64,000 nucleotides of DNA from contig CANKZQ010000001.1 of the NCBI GenBank assembly GCA_947488345.1, positions 1,067,501 to 1,131,500 on the forward strand. Reading direction: 5' to 3'. The notes below the pieces were generated by a model. The model did no database searches, had not been told where the DNA came from, and saw only the letters and a list, made by a program, of their open reading frames with translations. The stretch comes from an uncultured Flavobacteriaceae bacterium (GTDB lineage: Bacteria; Bacteroidota; Bacteroidia; Flavobacteriales; Flavobacteriaceae). This document shows positions 63,711-64,000 of the stretch, one piece after another. The position numbers and the translations under genes are program-made. How positions within the stretch are numbered: position 1 is the first letter of the stretch; each line of letters opens with the position of its first letter.

Positions 63711-64000
63711 CTAGACAACCTCATATACCTTTTCACCATCACATTTAATTGTTTTATGTGGATATTTTAAAATTAAGGCATAATCATGAGTCGCCATTAA
63801 AATGGTCTTACCACTTTTGTTTATTTCCTCCAGAACACTCATTACTTCCAGTGAAGTCTTCGGGTCTAAATTACCTGTAGGCTCGTCGGCTAGAATTAAA
63901 TCAGGATCATTTAAAAGCGCTCTCGCAATGGCTACTCGCTGTTGTTCTCCTCCCGAAAGTTGATATGCCATCTTGAAACCTTTTGTTTGCATACCTACTT
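63711..64000 (-). CDS. ftsE: FtsE-type ABC transporter ATPase (C-terminal part, cut by window)
   Basis: The reading frame stays open to base 64000, so only the last ~96 residues are here. They hold the ABC signature [33 protein letters not shown], the Walker B Asp-Glu, and the switch His in [15 protein letters not shown]. The wording [19 protein letters not shown] and [13 protein letters not shown] is like flavobacterial FtsE, but LolD/MacB-type ATPases cannot be excluded without the N-terminal half. Confidence 0.8.
   Translation of the reverse strand, partial: VGMQTKGFKMAYQLSGGEQQRVAIARALLNDPDLILADEPTGNLDPKTSLEVMSVLEEINKSGKTILMATHDYALILKYPHKTIKCDGEKVYEVV

Noticed and set aside
1-64000. tRNA, rRNA, insertion sequences, prophage or CRISPR array
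   Set aside because: No cloverleaf, transposase, or regular spaced repeats were seen on either strand; reading by eye could miss a single tRNA.

Overview
The window is AT-rich and dense with short-spaced genes, and it reads as the chromosome of a marine-type member of the Flavobacteriaceae (Bacteroidota). Supporting signs are a type IX secretion C-terminal domain on an M64 peptidase, many lipoproteins with acidic residues after the lipobox Cys, LytTR and AraC regulators joined to membrane or TPR segments, promoters of the TTG / TAnnTTTG form, little Shine-Dalgarno sequence, and several TTG starts. I see no rRNA, tRNA, insertion sequence, prophage or CRISPR array.

Layout. 1-5.7 kb: der, a fused gluconokinase/6-phosphogluconate dehydrogenase, a PqqB-like metallo-hydrolase lipoprotein and a TPM/YgcG protein. 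5.9-13.8 kb: a large sortilin/BNR-repeat secreted protein, an operon of a DUF5694-type protein with LytS/LytT, and an EreA/ChaN-like lipoprotein. 13.8-18.9 kb: Xaa-Pro aminopeptidase, a class V aminotransferase-fold protein, and a secreted M64 peptidase with a small lipoprotein partner. 18.9-21.3 kb: a redox operon (thioredoxin, a 29-codon CxxC micro-gene, an AhpD-like protein, a cupredoxin-like protein) beside an AraC regulator. 21.5-25.5 kb: an operon of a GntP permease, RidA, a D-threonine-aldolase-like enzyme and a membrane dipeptidase, probably for a D-amino-acid-containing compound. 25.5-34.2 kb: uxuA, membrane-linked regulators, an orphan histidine kinase, brnQ and an alpha/beta hydrolase. 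34.3-44.8 kb: TlpA-like and PD40 proteins, thiL, surface lipoproteins, a DnaJ/TerB protein, bacilliredoxin, HD and TraB/GumN proteins, and small membrane proteins. 45-49 kb: an operon of an NtrY-like kinase, an enoyl-CoA hydratase and a TPR-AraC regulator.

49.1-55.2 kb is the most interesting part. Three tandem prephenate dehydratase genes are followed by an aminotransferase, prephenate dehydrogenase and a DAHP synthase-chorismate mutase fusion. Only the third dehydratase is contiguous with the rest of the pathway. It is preceded by a strong promoter, a 27-codon leader ORF with eight aromatic codons in a row (YFYFFYFF), and two mutually exclusive RNA helices, one of them an intrinsic terminator. 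This is a complete leader-peptide attenuator for Phe/Tyr synthesis.

55.2-64 kb: a glycosyltransferase-like gene, a Kbp/LysM protein, upp, DUF6427-like and small membrane proteins, trmB, a LysE-type transporter, an alkyltransferase-like protein, an outer-membrane-type secreted protein, a glycan-type cluster (2OG-Fe(II) oxygenase, GT2, GT4), and the end of an FtsE-type ABC ATPase cut by the window edge.

All family names come from reading motifs; no database search was run. Several starts were moved inward from the longest ORF to a signal peptide or the family's usual N-terminus.
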